DNA from: Propionibacteriaceae bacterium
Lineage (GTDB): Bacteria; Actinomycetota; Actinomycetes; Propionibacteriales; Propionibacteriaceae
Assembly: GCA_027492675.1 (NCBI GenBank)
Contig: JAPUEI010000019.1
Location: forward strand, 68,191-113,570
Direction: 5' to 3'
DNA length: 45,380 nucleotides
Shown here: positions 33,316 to 41,635 of the stretch, piece by piece
How positions within the stretch are numbered: the stretch's first letter is position 1
Layout: each line of letters starts with the position of its first letter
The notes under the pieces: model-generated
Database searches by the model: none
Seen by the model: the letters and a program-made list of their open reading frames with translations, nothing else
What the model was told of the DNA's origin: nothing
Translations under genes and position numbers: made by a program

Positions 33316-34107
33316 TCACAGTGCGCGCAGGTCGGCACGGTCCAGCAGTTCGATCGTCACGCCGTCAGGGTCGGTGATGTTCGCCAACCGGCCGTAGCCT
33401 GTGCCGGCCGCCTTCGGCGTCCCCGGGAGAGGGCGGACGTCCATCTCTGCCAGGTGGGCGAGCGCCGCATCCAGGTCCCGCACGCGGAGCGCAACGTGGG
33501 CGAAGATCGGGGCGGAGCTGGCAGTCGGCCGATGGAGAAGTTCGAGAACGTCATAGTCCCAGTGGAGATAGTCGATGGTCAGTTCGGTTGCGGGCACCTC
33601 CAGGGTGATGAGGTTGGTCATGCCGAGCTGGCCGCAATAGAAGGCGCGGGCTGCCTCCAAGTCATTGGCGATCACTGAGTAGTGGTCGAAAGCCGCGACG
33701 TGTGGATGCACCACCGGTGCAATGCGCATCGCAAGGTCGCGTTCAAGGAGTTCCACCCTTGCTCCGTTCGGGTCGCTGAGGAACGCGAGCCTTCCGACGC
33801 CGGTACCCGCAACGCGGGGCGCGACGAGTCCATCAGCGCCATTCGCCACGAGCCGCTCATAGTCCGTGTCGAGGTCGTCCGTCAAGAAGGCAATGTGGGT
33901 GATGCCGAAGGTCTCCGTGTCAGCTGGAGTCCTGGGATGCAAGAGCTCGATCAAGCCGCCCCCGATCTGGAGATAGACGACGTCGGTCTGGGAGGCGGGG
34001 ATGAGGCTCTGGAAGACGATGACGGCGCCGAATGCCTTCTGGTAGAAGGCGAGTGAGGCATCGAGGTCACGCACGACGATGCCGAAATGGTTGAGTTCCT
34101 TGATCAT
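33316..34107 (-). CDS. VOC-family protein with two glyoxalase-like domains
   Basis: This 263-residue protein consists of two vicinal-oxygen-chelate modules. The first opens LNHFGIVVRDLDASLAFYQKAFG and the second opens FDHYSVIANDLEAARAFYCGQLG (about residue 140), each ending in a D-P-[ND]-G-x-x-[VI]-E-L-L strand. Candidate metal ligands are the His near each opening and the Glu in ELL. The family includes dioxygenases, isomerases and epimerases, so the reaction cannot be assigned. It is the last gene of the LacI-controlled operon, 65 bases after the oxidoreductase, and probably handles a sugar-derived keto intermediate. Confidence 0.82.
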   Translation of the reverse strand: MIKELNHFGIVVRDLDASLAFYQKAFGAVIVFQSLIPASQTDVVYLQIGGGLIELLHPRTPADTETFGITHIAFLTDDLDTDYERLVANGADGLVAPRVAGTGVGRLAFLSDPNGARVELLERDLAMRIAPVVHPHVAAFDHYSVIANDLEAARAFYCGQLGMTNLITLEVPATELTIDYLHWDYDVLELLHRPTASSAPIFAHVALRVRDLDAALAHLAEMDVRPLPGTPKAAGTGYGRLANITDPDGVTIELLDRADLRAL

Positions 34108-34172
34108 GGAGATGGTCCTTCTGGTGTGCCACGGAATGGGTGTGCGGGCTCGACTCGTCGACGCCTGGGAAG

Positions 34173-35348
34173 CTAGAGGTCTATGCGCGCTCCCTTCTCA
34201 GCGGACAGGTAAGCCGCATAGATGATGTCGACCACCTGCGCTGCGATCGTCAGATCCGACGCAGGAGCTCGCTCCCAGGCCACGCATTCAGCGAAGTCCT
34301 GCATCTCCTGCGGATAGCCACGAACCCAGTCCTCGTCGGGCGAGGCAAAGATCCAGCCGGCCCGGGTCTCGAGCTTCTCGTGGAGGTACTCGGCGCCGAA
34401 CGCCTTGTCGTCAGGCGTGTAGGCCAGGAGGGAGTCATTGGGAGTCAAGTCGGCGCGATAGGCACCATTGGTCGCGTAGACCTCGATCTGATTCCGTATC
34501 CCGCCCAGCATGGCGAACGACGCGGTGACTGTAGCCCGGGTCCCGTCGTCGAACGCCAGCACCGCGTTGGCCCAGGTCTCGACGTCGTCCCAGTCCGACA
34601 CGAGCCAGTGATGGCCGGCAGAGGCGACCGCCTCGCTGCCGTACAGGCGTGCCGTCTCGGCGGTGACGGAGGTGACACGCGGGGGTCGTACGCCCGCGAA
34701 CGTCGCCTCCATCCGTTTGATGTGCAGTACTGCTCCGAGTGGATGGGACCCGAGCATGAGGAGCGCGCCACCACCCGCCGACTCACGACGCCTGGACAGG
34801 GGAGCGTGCGACCCGCTGTGGCTCTCCTCGGCACGGATGTCGAGGACACGGCCGCGCGAGATCTCCAGCAGACGGACGATCTTGGTGAGGGCCGGGGCAT
34901 AGATCCAGTTCTCCGCGTACATGAAGATCCGACCACTCTTCTCCGCGGCGGCGACGATCTCCTGCGTGGATTCGGCCGCTCGCTGTCGCTCGTTCAAGGC
35001 TCGCTCGATACCTGAACCGGGCGTGCGGGGGCCGAAGGCTCCGGTCAACGGCTTCTCGCAGATGACATGCTTGCCCGCCCGGAGCGCGCGCACGACCAGT
35101 TGGGCATGCGCGGTGTTGGGCGCACAGACGCAGACGACGTCGATCGACGGGTCATCGATGAGCTCCTCCGGGCTCGCATGGACCGTGGGAATCCCTCGAC
35201 TCCTGGCGAAGGCGTCGGCACGTTGGCGGCTGCGAGACGCTACGGCGGCGATGGTGAGGTCGACGCCCCGGACCTGTCCGAGGGCGGTCGCGTGGAGGGA
35301 TGCGGAGAATCCGGCACCGATGATGCCGACACGAACAGCAGCGGTCAC
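34173..35348 (-). CDS. Gfo/Idh/MocA-family sugar oxidoreductase
   Basis: This 391-residue NAD(P)-dependent dehydrogenase has an N-terminal Rossmann fold with VGIIGAGFSASLHA (about 7-20) and the family motif CEKPLTG (near 95-101). The C-terminal substrate domain carries GGALLMLGSHPLGAVLHI, where the His is typical of the catalytic region. Members oxidise or reduce sugar or cyclitol hydroxyls, including C3 oxidation. The GTG start at 35348 overlaps the SDR stop as GTGA. An insertion after the EKP motif (FGPRTPGSGIERALNERQ) is longer than usual. Confidence 0.88.
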   Translation of the reverse strand: MTAAVRVGIIGAGFSASLHATALGQVRGVDLTIAAVASRSRQRADAFARSRGIPTVHASPEELIDDPSIDVVCVCAPNTAHAQLVVRALRAGKHVICEKPLTGAFGPRTPGSGIERALNERQRAAESTQEIVAAAEKSGRIFMYAENWIYAPALTKIVRLLEISRGRVLDIRAEESHSGSHAPLSRRRESAGGGALLMLGSHPLGAVLHIKRMEATFAGVRPPRVTSVTAETARLYGSEAVASAGHHWLVSDWDDVETWANAVLAFDDGTRATVTASFAMLGGIRNQIEVYATNGAYRADLTPNDSLLAYTPDDKAFGAEYLHEKLETRAGWIFASPDEDWVRGYPQEMQDFAECVAWERAPASDLTIAAQVVDIIYAAYLSAEKGARIDL

Positions 35349-36169
35349 AGACCTTGCCCCTTTCGCCGTGGATTGCGGGTCGGCACCGGTTGGTGGCGGT
35401 CGGGGCCGACACGGGCCTGCGAACCGTCGGCCGCCACCCACGGCGTGAGAGTGATGTCCTGAACGTGCACGTGCGGGGGCCGGTCCAGCAGCCATCCGAC
35501 GGTGTCTGCCACATCGGCTGGGTGAAGCATCAGTGCGCGCTCGGTCGCAGTCGGCGGCTCGAGCTTGCGATCCCAGATGGACGTGTCGACTGGCCCGGGG
35601 CTGATGGAGGACACGCGGATCCCCGTTCCGCGGTACTCCTCGATGAGGGACTCGGTCAGGGCTCGAACTCCGTACTTGGTGGCTGCATAGAGGCCGCCGT
35701 TCGCGCTCGAGTGAAAGGACGCGGTCGACATGATCGTGATGACGTAGCCGCTGCCAGTCCGCTCCATGTGGCTCAGGGCATTCCGGATGGTGAGGTAGGC
35801 CCCGGTAAGGTTGGCGTCCACCAGACGCATCCACTCGTCGGTCGACGTCTCCACCAGTGCCCGGCGTGCTCGCATAGAGGTGCCGGCGCTCGTCACCAGG
35901 ACGTCGAGTGGGCCCAGCCTGTCCACCGTCGTGCTGACGGCCTGCGCGATGGATTCCTCATCAGCCACATCGGCAGCGGTCGCGATCACGCGACCTGCTC
36001 CGGCCTGCTCCAGTCTCGCGACCGCATCGGCCAGTGCGGCCCGGTCTCGCCCGAGGATCGCCACCGACATGCCGCTCACGAGAAGTCTCTGCGCAACCGC
36101 GAATCCGATGCCGCGACTTCCTCCCGTCACGAGCGCAACCTGCCCGACCCGCGCCTCGCTGTGCGTCAT
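35345..36169 (-). CDS. Short-chain dehydrogenase/reductase
   Basis: This 274-residue classical SDR shows the cofactor motif TGGSRGIG (about 14-21), a Ser in the MSTASFHS strand and the catalytic YAATK. It has a C-terminal extension rich in Arg and Pro (GPDRHQPVPTRNPRRKGQ) that is probably disordered. It should oxidise or reduce a sugar or sugar-derived alcohol. Its start overlaps the permease stop as ATGA (36166-36169) and its stop overlaps the Gfo/Idh/MocA start, so two dehydrogenases are made in step. Confidence 0.88.
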   Translation of the reverse strand: MTHSEARVGQVALVTGGSRGIGFAVAQRLLVSGMSVAILGRDRAALADAVARLEQAGAGRVIATAADVADEESIAQAVSTTVDRLGPLDVLVTSAGTSMRARRALVETSTDEWMRLVDANLTGAYLTIRNALSHMERTGSGYVITIMSTASFHSSANGGLYAATKYGVRALTESLIEEYRGTGIRVSSISPGPVDTSIWDRKLEPPTATERALMLHPADVADTVGWLLDRPPHVHVQDITLTPWVAADGSQARVGPDRHQPVPTRNPRRKGQGL

Positions 36170-37017
36170 CCCTTCACAGCCCCTTCGCTGAGACCTCGGA
36201 CGAGCAGCTTCTGGGCGAGGGAGAACACAACGATGGCGGGCAGGCTCATGAGCAGCGAAGCCGCCATGAGCTCTCCCCAGTTGACTCCCGTGTCGTCGAT
36301 GAAGAATGCGAGGCCGACGGAGAGAGGACGCTTGCCCAGTCCGTTGGTGAACACCAGAGCGAAGAGGAACTCGTTGTAGGCCAGGATGAACGAGTACATG
36401 GTCACGGCAGCGAGTGCGGGTCTCGACATCGGGATGATGATCGACCACAGGATCCGAAGGAGCGAGCAGCCATCCATCTCGGCAGCCTCCTCGATCTCCT
36501 TCGGAAGGTTGTCGAAGAACCCCTTGATCATCCAGATCGCCACCGGGAAGACCACCATCAGATAGACCATGACGAGACCCTGGTAGGTGTTGATGAGTTG
36601 TACGTTCCTCAGGATCACGAAGTAGGGAACGATCACGACGACCCTCGGGAACAGTTGGGTGAGCAGGACGGTCCACAGCAGGGTGTCCCGCCCCCGGAAC
36701 CGGTACCTGGAGAATCCGTACCCTCCGAGGATGCTGATGACCAGGGCGATCGCGGTGGTCGTTCCCGCGATGATGAGCGTGTTGACGAACTCGTGGACGA
36801 GCGCCGGGTCCCGGACCACGGAGAGATAGTTCGTGAGTGTGGCGGGACTCGGGATCCACTTCGGGGGGAAGCCGTACACGTCCGCTTCGCGCTTGAATGA
36901 CGTGCTGACGCCCCAGAGCAGCGGCACCACGGCGAACGCGGCAAGGGTGACCCCCGAGATCCACACGACGCTGTGATGAGCGACCCGTCTGGCGTGGCTG
37001 GTCGAGAGAATGGCCAT
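36166..37017 (-). CDS. Carbohydrate ABC transporter permease (MalG/LacG type)
   Basis: This 283-residue protein has six membrane segments and the EAA loop EIEEAAEMDGCSLLRILWSI (in part), which docks the ATPase. It belongs to the carbohydrate uptake-1 (CUT1) inner-membrane family. The ATG at 37017 shares its A with the stop codon of the preceding permease (TAATG). It forms the channel with the 37017-37958 permease. No ATPase gene is present in the operon. Confidence 0.92.
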   Translation of the reverse strand: MAILSTSHARRVAHHSVVWISGVTLAAFAVVPLLWGVSTSFKREADVYGFPPKWIPSPATLTNYLSVVRDPALVHEFVNTLIIAGTTTAIALVISILGGYGFSRYRFRGRDTLLWTVLLTQLFPRVVVIVPYFVILRNVQLINTYQGLVMVYLMVVFPVAIWMIKGFFDNLPKEIEEAAEMDGCSLLRILWSIIIPMSRPALAAVTMYSFILAYNEFLFALVFTNGLGKRPLSVGLAFFIDDTGVNWGELMAASLLMSLPAIVVFSLAQKLLVRGLSEGAVKG

Positions 37018-37958
37018 TAGCTGCGTCCCTCCCGCTGTGTGGAGCGGCTGTTGAGCACGGCGTACAGGAGGAAGATGCCGAAGGCCACCACGAGCAGGAG
37101 CGTGCTCAGCGCGGATGCGCCGCCGAGGTTGAAGCTCGTGAAACCGGTCTGGTAGATGAACTGGCTGAGGATCTGCGACGAGTTGCCCGGCCCCCCGGTG
37201 GTGAGGACGTAGAGCATGTCGAAAGAGTTGAGAGCGCTGATGATCTCCAGGAGGATCGCGACGATGATCACGCCGCGCAGCGACGGGATCGTGATGTGGC
37301 GGAACAGCTGCCACCAGTTCGCGCCGTCGACCTTCGCCGCCTCGTAGCTCTCCTTGGGGATGCCCTGCATGCCGGCCAGCAGCAGAAGCATGATGAACGG
37401 GAACCCCGCCCATGAGTACGCGACCATGACAACTGGCATCGCGGTTCTCGGGTCCGCGAGCCAGTTGAGAGCGAGGTGGGGCAGCCCGAGCACCTTGAGG
37501 GTCTGGTCGATGAGACCTGTATCGGACTGAAGCAGCCAGCGCCAGAGGTTGGCCGAGGCGATGGAGGGGACGGTCCATGGGAGGATGCAGAGGATCCGCA
37601 GAACGATCGTCCCCTTGACCGTGGCGTTGAAGGTCAGCGCGGCCCAGAAGCCGAGGATGAACCGCAACACCACCGTGCCGACGATCCAGAACAGAGTCCG
37701 ACCGAGCATCGGTTGCAGGTTGTCACTGCCGAAGATCTGCGTGAAGTTCTTCAAGCCGATGAAGCTCGTCCGGAACGTCGGTAGCTGCACCTTGGCGAAC
37801 GAGAAGACCACGGTCTGGATGAGCGGATAGACCATCATTGCGGCCAGGAGCAGCATCCCCGGCATGATCAGGACGTACGGGACGATCCGCCGACGTACGG
37901 GGACCCGGCGCCGCTTCGGCGGCGCCAGCGCAACGCTGTTGTCCACGGCGGACGTCAC
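37017..37958 (-). CDS. Carbohydrate ABC transporter permease (MalF/LacF type)
   Basis: This 313-residue protein has a basic cytoplasmic N-terminus (PPKRRRVPVRRR), six membrane segments and the EAA loop ESYEAAKVDGANWWQLFRHI. It is the CUT1 partner of the MalG-type permease downstream. The GTG start at 37958 overlaps the isomerase stop as GTGA, so the order lipoprotein-isomerase-permease-permease is translationally linked. Confidence 0.92.
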   Translation of the reverse strand: MTSAVDNSVALAPPKRRRVPVRRRIVPYVLIMPGMLLLAAMMVYPLIQTVVFSFAKVQLPTFRTSFIGLKNFTQIFGSDNLQPMLGRTLFWIVGTVVLRFILGFWAALTFNATVKGTIVLRILCILPWTVPSIASANLWRWLLQSDTGLIDQTLKVLGLPHLALNWLADPRTAMPVVMVAYSWAGFPFIMLLLLAGMQGIPKESYEAAKVDGANWWQLFRHITIPSLRGVIIVAILLEIISALNSFDMLYVLTTGGPGNSSQILSQFIYQTGFTSFNLGGASALSTLLLVVAFGIFLLYAVLNSRSTQREGRS

Positions 37959-38812
37959 TGCCTCGCTCCTGTCGAGGGGATGGAGGCGGTCAGCTGAGCC
38001 ATGTATCGGGCGAAGTGGGGGATCGCCACCTCCGGCGGCTCGATCTCCGGATGCCATGCCTTCTCCCACTCGAAGTCCACGTAGCCGTTGAAACCGCCGT
38101 CGACGAGCGTTGCCACGATCTCCGGGATGGGGACGACACCTTCCCCCGTGAGGGCGAAGTCGACGTGGTCGGGCGTCGCAGCATGGGCGTCCTTGACGTG
38201 CACGTGCCGGACCCGGTCGCCGATCCGAGCCCAGGTCGCCTCGGGCGACTCCCCAAATCGATAGGTGTGAAGCGTGTCCCAGAGCAGACCCACGTCGTCC
38301 CTGACCCCCTCGGACCACAGCTCGTCGACCGCAGCCGAGGTACAGAAGTCGTCATGGGTCTCCAGGAGTACGGTGATGCCGCTCTCTGCGGCCACCCCCG
38401 CCACGAGATTCAGCCCCCGGGCCACCCCGGCCAGGTGCCGCCGACGGTCCGCGCTGCTCCGAGGTCCAGCTGGCAGGGCACCACCGAAGACACGGAGGAA
38501 CGGTGCCCCCAACCCTTCCGCGATCCTGCTGTTGTGCCTCGCGAGCTCCACCTGCGCTCGCTGAGCGTCAGCATCAGTCTCGCTGAACCGGATACTGGTG
38601 TCGATGCACACCACATCGACTCCCGCCCGGTCAAAGCGGCCTCGGGTGTCGGCGATCTGCTCATCCGAGAACTCGAGCAGCTGCGCGAGCTCCACCTGAC
38701 CGCGGATGAGGCGGATCTCCACACCGTCGAAGCCGCTCCCTCTTGCCAGGTCGATCACCTGGTCAACGCTGTAGTCCGGGCAGCCGAGCGTGCTGAATCC
38801 GAGCGAGAACAC
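37955..38812 (-). CDS. Sugar phosphate isomerase/epimerase (xylose-isomerase-like TIM barrel)
   Basis: This 285-residue protein has the AP-endonuclease-2/xylose-isomerase-like fold. Typical metal-site segments are LLETHDDF, LLWDTLHTYRFGE, HVHVKDA and YVDFEWEKAWH, providing Glu, Asp, His and Glu ligands. Relatives isomerise or epimerise ketoses, inosose or 3-keto sugars. I set the start at GTG 38812 (MFSLGF) because AGGAG lies five bases upstream; a GTG at 38818 would overlap the ribosome-binding site. Being inside an ABC operon with two dehydrogenases points to a sugar catabolic step. Confidence 0.86.
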   Translation of the reverse strand: MFSLGFSTLGCPDYSVDQVIDLARGSGFDGVEIRLIRGQVELAQLLEFSDEQIADTRGRFDRAGVDVVCIDTSIRFSETDADAQRAQVELARHNSRIAEGLGAPFLRVFGGALPAGPRSSADRRRHLAGVARGLNLVAGVAAESGITVLLETHDDFCTSAAVDELWSEGVRDDVGLLWDTLHTYRFGESPEATWARIGDRVRHVHVKDAHAATPDHVDFALTGEGVVPIPEIVATLVDGGFNGYVDFEWEKAWHPEIEPPEVAIPHFARYMAQLTASIPSTGARQ

Positions 38813-38857
38813 GATCACTCCTTACGGTCATGTGGGACCATCGACGGGCAGAGACGG

Positions 38858-40138
38858 TCACTGGTTGTTCTGGACGATGGCGTTCATCTGCTTGGTGGAC
38901 TCGTCAGCGACCTGCTGAGGCGTCATCTGGCCGATCAATCCCTTCTGCAGGTTCGTGATCAGTGCTGTCTGCATGTCCACCCACCCAGCGACAGGCGGAA
39001 TCGAGCGCGTGGTCTTCGCAGCCTCGGTGAAGATCGCGTACTTCGGCTCGTTCCACGGCGCGTACACGCGGGCCGAGGTCCGTGAAGGGCTCCTGTTGAG
39101 CAGCTGGCCCATGTGCTCCGGCTGGTTGATCCACGTGATGAACAGCTTCGCGGCGTCGGTGTTCTTCGCCCCGACGGGGATCCCCATGGCGTAGCCGCTG
39201 CCCCCGCTCACCTTCCCCGGTGCCAGTACCTTCCCGTACTGGAGTCCTTGCACCTTCGCCAGCGCGTCCTCAGTGTTGGAGCCGCCCGGGATCATGCCCA
39301 GCTTGTTGGTCTGGAACAACGGCATGAGATCGCGCGTCGTGGAGTAGTTGGGCGTGCCCGGAGGTGTGACCTTGTACTTCGTGTACAGCTCGAGCCAGTA
39401 GGTGATCGCCTTGGTCGCTTCCGGGCTGTTGAGTGCCGCCTGCTTATAGTCCTTCGTGAGGAAGTCACCGCCCATCGCCCAGAGCAACGGGGCGAACGTC
39501 GACATCACATTCGATGGGTCGCTGAGATCGGCCGCGATTCCCATCCCGTACTGACCCGGGATCGTCAGCTTCTCGGCGATGGTGAGTAGGTCGTCGTGCG
39601 TCCAGTTGTCCGTCGGGTATGTGACGCCGGCCTTGTCGAAGACCGTCTTGTTGTAGTACATGACCCCCGCCTCACCGCGCTCGGGAATCGTGTACTGGTG
39701 GCCCTTGAACTTGCTGACCTCCCAGACAGCCGGGTTGTAGTCCGAGGCAGGCAGACCTGAGGCCACGTCGTCGATGGGCTGGAGCAGATTCTTCGCAGCC
39801 ACCGTCGAGATCCAGGTCGTGTCGAGATCCATGATGTCCGGGGGGGTCCCACCCAGCGTGGCTGACGTGAACTTGTCCAGGAAGCCGTTGATGGGCAGTC
39901 CTTGAATGTCGAGGGGGAGATCGGGATGATCGTTCTTCCATTCAGCCGCGATCTTGGGGATCACGGGCGCCCACCAGCTGCCCACCCAGACAGTGACCGC
40001 ACCGTCGACAGTCACCGCCTTGCTTCCGGTCGGTGAACTGTCACTGGTCGTGGTGCTTCCCGCGCATCCTGCGCTGGCGAACACTCCTGCCACGCCCAGG
40101 CCCATCAGTCCTCTGCGGGTCAGTCTCATCAGCTCCAT
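38858..40138 (-). CDS. Extracellular sugar-binding lipoprotein of the ABC transporter
   Basis: This 426-residue SBP family 1 protein captures sugar for the CUT1 permeases. The N-terminus has a twin-arginine-like LTRRGLMG, a hydrophobic stretch and the lipobox ASAGC with lipidated Cys25, followed by a Ser/Thr-rich tether. The aromatic patch VWVGSWWAPV and GGTPPDIMDLDTTW are typical of the fold. The ATG at 40138 follows an excellent GGAGGA ribosome-binding site. It is the first gene of a seven-gene operon, transcribed from the LacI-type promoter just upstream. Confidence 0.92.
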   Translation of the reverse strand: MELMRLTRRGLMGLGVAGVFASAGCAGSTTTSDSSPTGSKAVTVDGAVTVWVGSWWAPVIPKIAAEWKNDHPDLPLDIQGLPINGFLDKFTSATLGGTPPDIMDLDTTWISTVAAKNLLQPIDDVASGLPASDYNPAVWEVSKFKGHQYTIPERGEAGVMYYNKTVFDKAGVTYPTDNWTHDDLLTIAEKLTIPGQYGMGIAADLSDPSNVMSTFAPLLWAMGGDFLTKDYKQAALNSPEATKAITYWLELYTKYKVTPPGTPNYSTTRDLMPLFQTNKLGMIPGGSNTEDALAKVQGLQYGKVLAPGKVSGGSGYAMGIPVGAKNTDAAKLFITWINQPEHMGQLLNRSPSRTSARVYAPWNEPKYAIFTEAAKTTRSIPPVAGWVDMQTALITNLQKGLIGQMTPQQVADESTKQMNAIVQNNQ

Positions 40139-40206
40139 TGCTCCTCCAGTGGCTAGAAGGACGGGAATCCCTGCCCGTCGATGCCAGCAGGTACGCCTGC
40201 CGTCGA

Positions 40207-40240
40207 GGCAAAAAATAGCAACCGTTTGCCGTCGAGTCAA
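40207..40240 (-). promoter_or_regulatory. Promoter and LacI-type operator of the sugar ABC operon
   Basis: On the minus strand TTGACT (40240-40235) and TATTTT (40217-40212) have an ideal 17-base spacer. Inside the spacer AGCAACCGTTTGCC (40217-40230) is an imperfect palindrome with the central CG typical of LacI-family operators. A further GGCAAA half-site is at 40207-40212. A bound repressor would block RNA polymerase directly. Transcription would begin near 40205. Confidence 0.7.
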
Positions 40241-40302
40241 TAGGCCCTGACCAGGGAAGAGTTGGAGGCTCAGCTGGGTAGGCACGTCAGTCAGGCTGCC
40301 CG

Positions 40303-40343
40303 TTTGCCAAAATTTGCCATTTGCCGCCATGGTTCGCTATCGT
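40303..40343 (+). promoter_or_regulatory. lacI-type gene promoter with three TTTGCC sites
   Basis: TTTGCC occurs at 40303, 40313 and 40320, the same half-site as in the ABC-operon operator. TTGCCA (40314-40319) and TATCGT (40338-40343) form a promoter with an 18-base spacer, placing the start at the ATG at 40350. The sites overlap the -35, so negative autoregulation is likely. Confidence 0.55.
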
Positions 40344-40349
40344 GGCCGC

Positions 40350-41426
40350 ATGAGCGAGGAGGTACGGCGGCGCCGCAGGGCGACTCAGCCGGAGAAGCCC
40401 CCCACCATTCGTGACATCGCCCAGATTGCGGGGGTCGCCGTGTCCACGGTGTCACGCGCGCTCGCGGATCCCGAACGTGTCAACGTGCACACTCGTTCGC
40501 GGATCCAAGCGATCGCAGATGAGCTCAACTACGTCCCGAGCTCCAAGGGGCGCGCCTTGAGCTCAGGACGGACGAAGACGGTCGCGCTGCTCGTGCCGGA
40601 CGTCACCAACCCGTACTACTTCGACGTGATCCGCGCCACCCAGAGCGAGCTCAAGGCGGCGGGATACAGCCAGCTTCTCGTAGACACGGAGGAGTCTGCG
40701 GAATCCGAGGCCGACACGCTGAGGACGTTGCGCCCCTCGGTCGACGGGTTCATCCTGGCCGCGTCCAGACTCGAGGACGATGCCTTGGCTGATGCCGCGG
40801 CAGTTGTTCCCCTGGTGGTCATCAACCGGACCTCGCCCGGCGTGCCACGAGTGTTCATCGACACTCTTGACGGGTACAGACAAGTGCTGGAGCACCTCTA
40901 CTCCCTCGGACACCGCCGCTTCGCCTACGTAGGTGCCACGGGATCGTGGCTGAGCCAGCAGAGGTGGCGGTCGCTCGAGGCGAAGGCAAAGGAACTCGGC
41001 ATGACCGCCGTCCAGCTCGGGGGGAGTCCAGGACTCGCTCACGGCGCCGCGGCTGCCGATGCTTTCCTGCGCACGGGGGCCACAGCGTGCCTGGCGTCGA
41101 ACGACCTGCTCGCAATCGGGATTCTCAAGAGGTTTCAAGAGCGGGGCATCCAGGTCCCGGACCACATCAGTGTCGTGGGCTGCGATGACACGTTCGCGGC
41201 TGTGATCTGTGATCCGCCACTGACCACGATCACCGAGCCCATAGAGAAAGCAGGGCGGTTCGCAACCCAAATACTGCTGTCCCATCTGCGGGGGGATCGC
41301 ATGAGCGGGCATCGCGACCAAATCGTGCTCCCTACGTACCTCACTGTGAGGGGCACGACCGGACAGGTCGCGCAGGAACTGGCGGCCACGCCGGGTCCAG
41401 CTCTGGATCTCGAGGTTCCGTCGTAG
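40350..41426 (+). CDS. LacI-family transcriptional repressor
   Basis: This 358-residue protein has a LacI helix-turn-helix (TIRDIAQIAGVAVSTVSRAL, about 18-37, followed by a hinge helix ending YVPSSKGRALSSG) and a periplasmic-binding-like sensor domain (VALLVPDVTNPYYFDV..., SVVGCDDTFAAVICDPPLTT). It has a basic N-terminal extension (RRRRRATQPEKPP). I chose the ATG at 40350: it has no ribosome-binding site, but a promoter is placed for a leaderless mRNA. An ATG at 40329 is in frame but overlaps the -10. It is divergent from the ABC operon and should control it; the inducer is probably the imported sugar. Confidence 0.92.
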   Translation: MSEEVRRRRRATQPEKPPTIRDIAQIAGVAVSTVSRALADPERVNVHTRSRIQAIADELNYVPSSKGRALSSGRTKTVALLVPDVTNPYYFDVIRATQSELKAAGYSQLLVDTEESAESEADTLRTLRPSVDGFILAASRLEDDALADAAAVVPLVVINRTSPGVPRVFIDTLDGYRQVLEHLYSLGHRRFAYVGATGSWLSQQRWRSLEAKAKELGMTAVQLGGSPGLAHGAAAADAFLRTGATACLASNDLLAIGILKRFQERGIQVPDHISVVGCDDTFAAVICDPPLTTITEPIEKAGRFATQILLSHLRGDRMSGHRDQIVLPTYLTVRGTTGQVAQELAATPGPALDLEVPS

Positions 41427-41451
41427 GTCGCCGAGCCGTTGCCCTCACCGC

Positions 41452-41610
41452 CTAGACCAGAAGGATCAACCCGCACACCACCCCGCCGGACTTGACCCAT
41501 GCGGGCGCCTGGTCGGTCAATGCCGCGGTGTGATCGTCCCGTTCCCGAGTGGCCCCCCATCTCACCTCCGAGAGACCGGCGAGATGGAGTGGTGCCGGGA
41601 TCGTCAGCGT
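41452..41610 (-). pseudogene. 3' fossil of a second GH20 hexosaminidase gene
   Basis: The minus strand encodes HLAGLSEVRWGATRERDDH then TAALTDQAPAW, matching the end of the intact GH20 enzyme (RLAGLSEVSWGATRAWGDH, AAALADQAPAW). At DNA level 41501-41580 and 29381-29460 agree at about 68 of 80 positions by hand count, without gaps. The frame is bounded by stops at 41611-41613 and 41452-41454, so only about 50 codons remain. It lies 25 bases after the DUF4862-like gene on the same strand, so a full hexosaminidase gene probably once followed it. Confidence 0.8.
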
Positions 41611-41635
41611 TCAGCGGCGAAGAGGCACCGTGAGC

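Noticed and set aside
41452..41610. A mobile element end responsible for the duplicated GH20 segment
   Set aside because: I found no terminal inverted repeats, target duplications or transposase at either copy; gene duplication followed by deletion explains it better.
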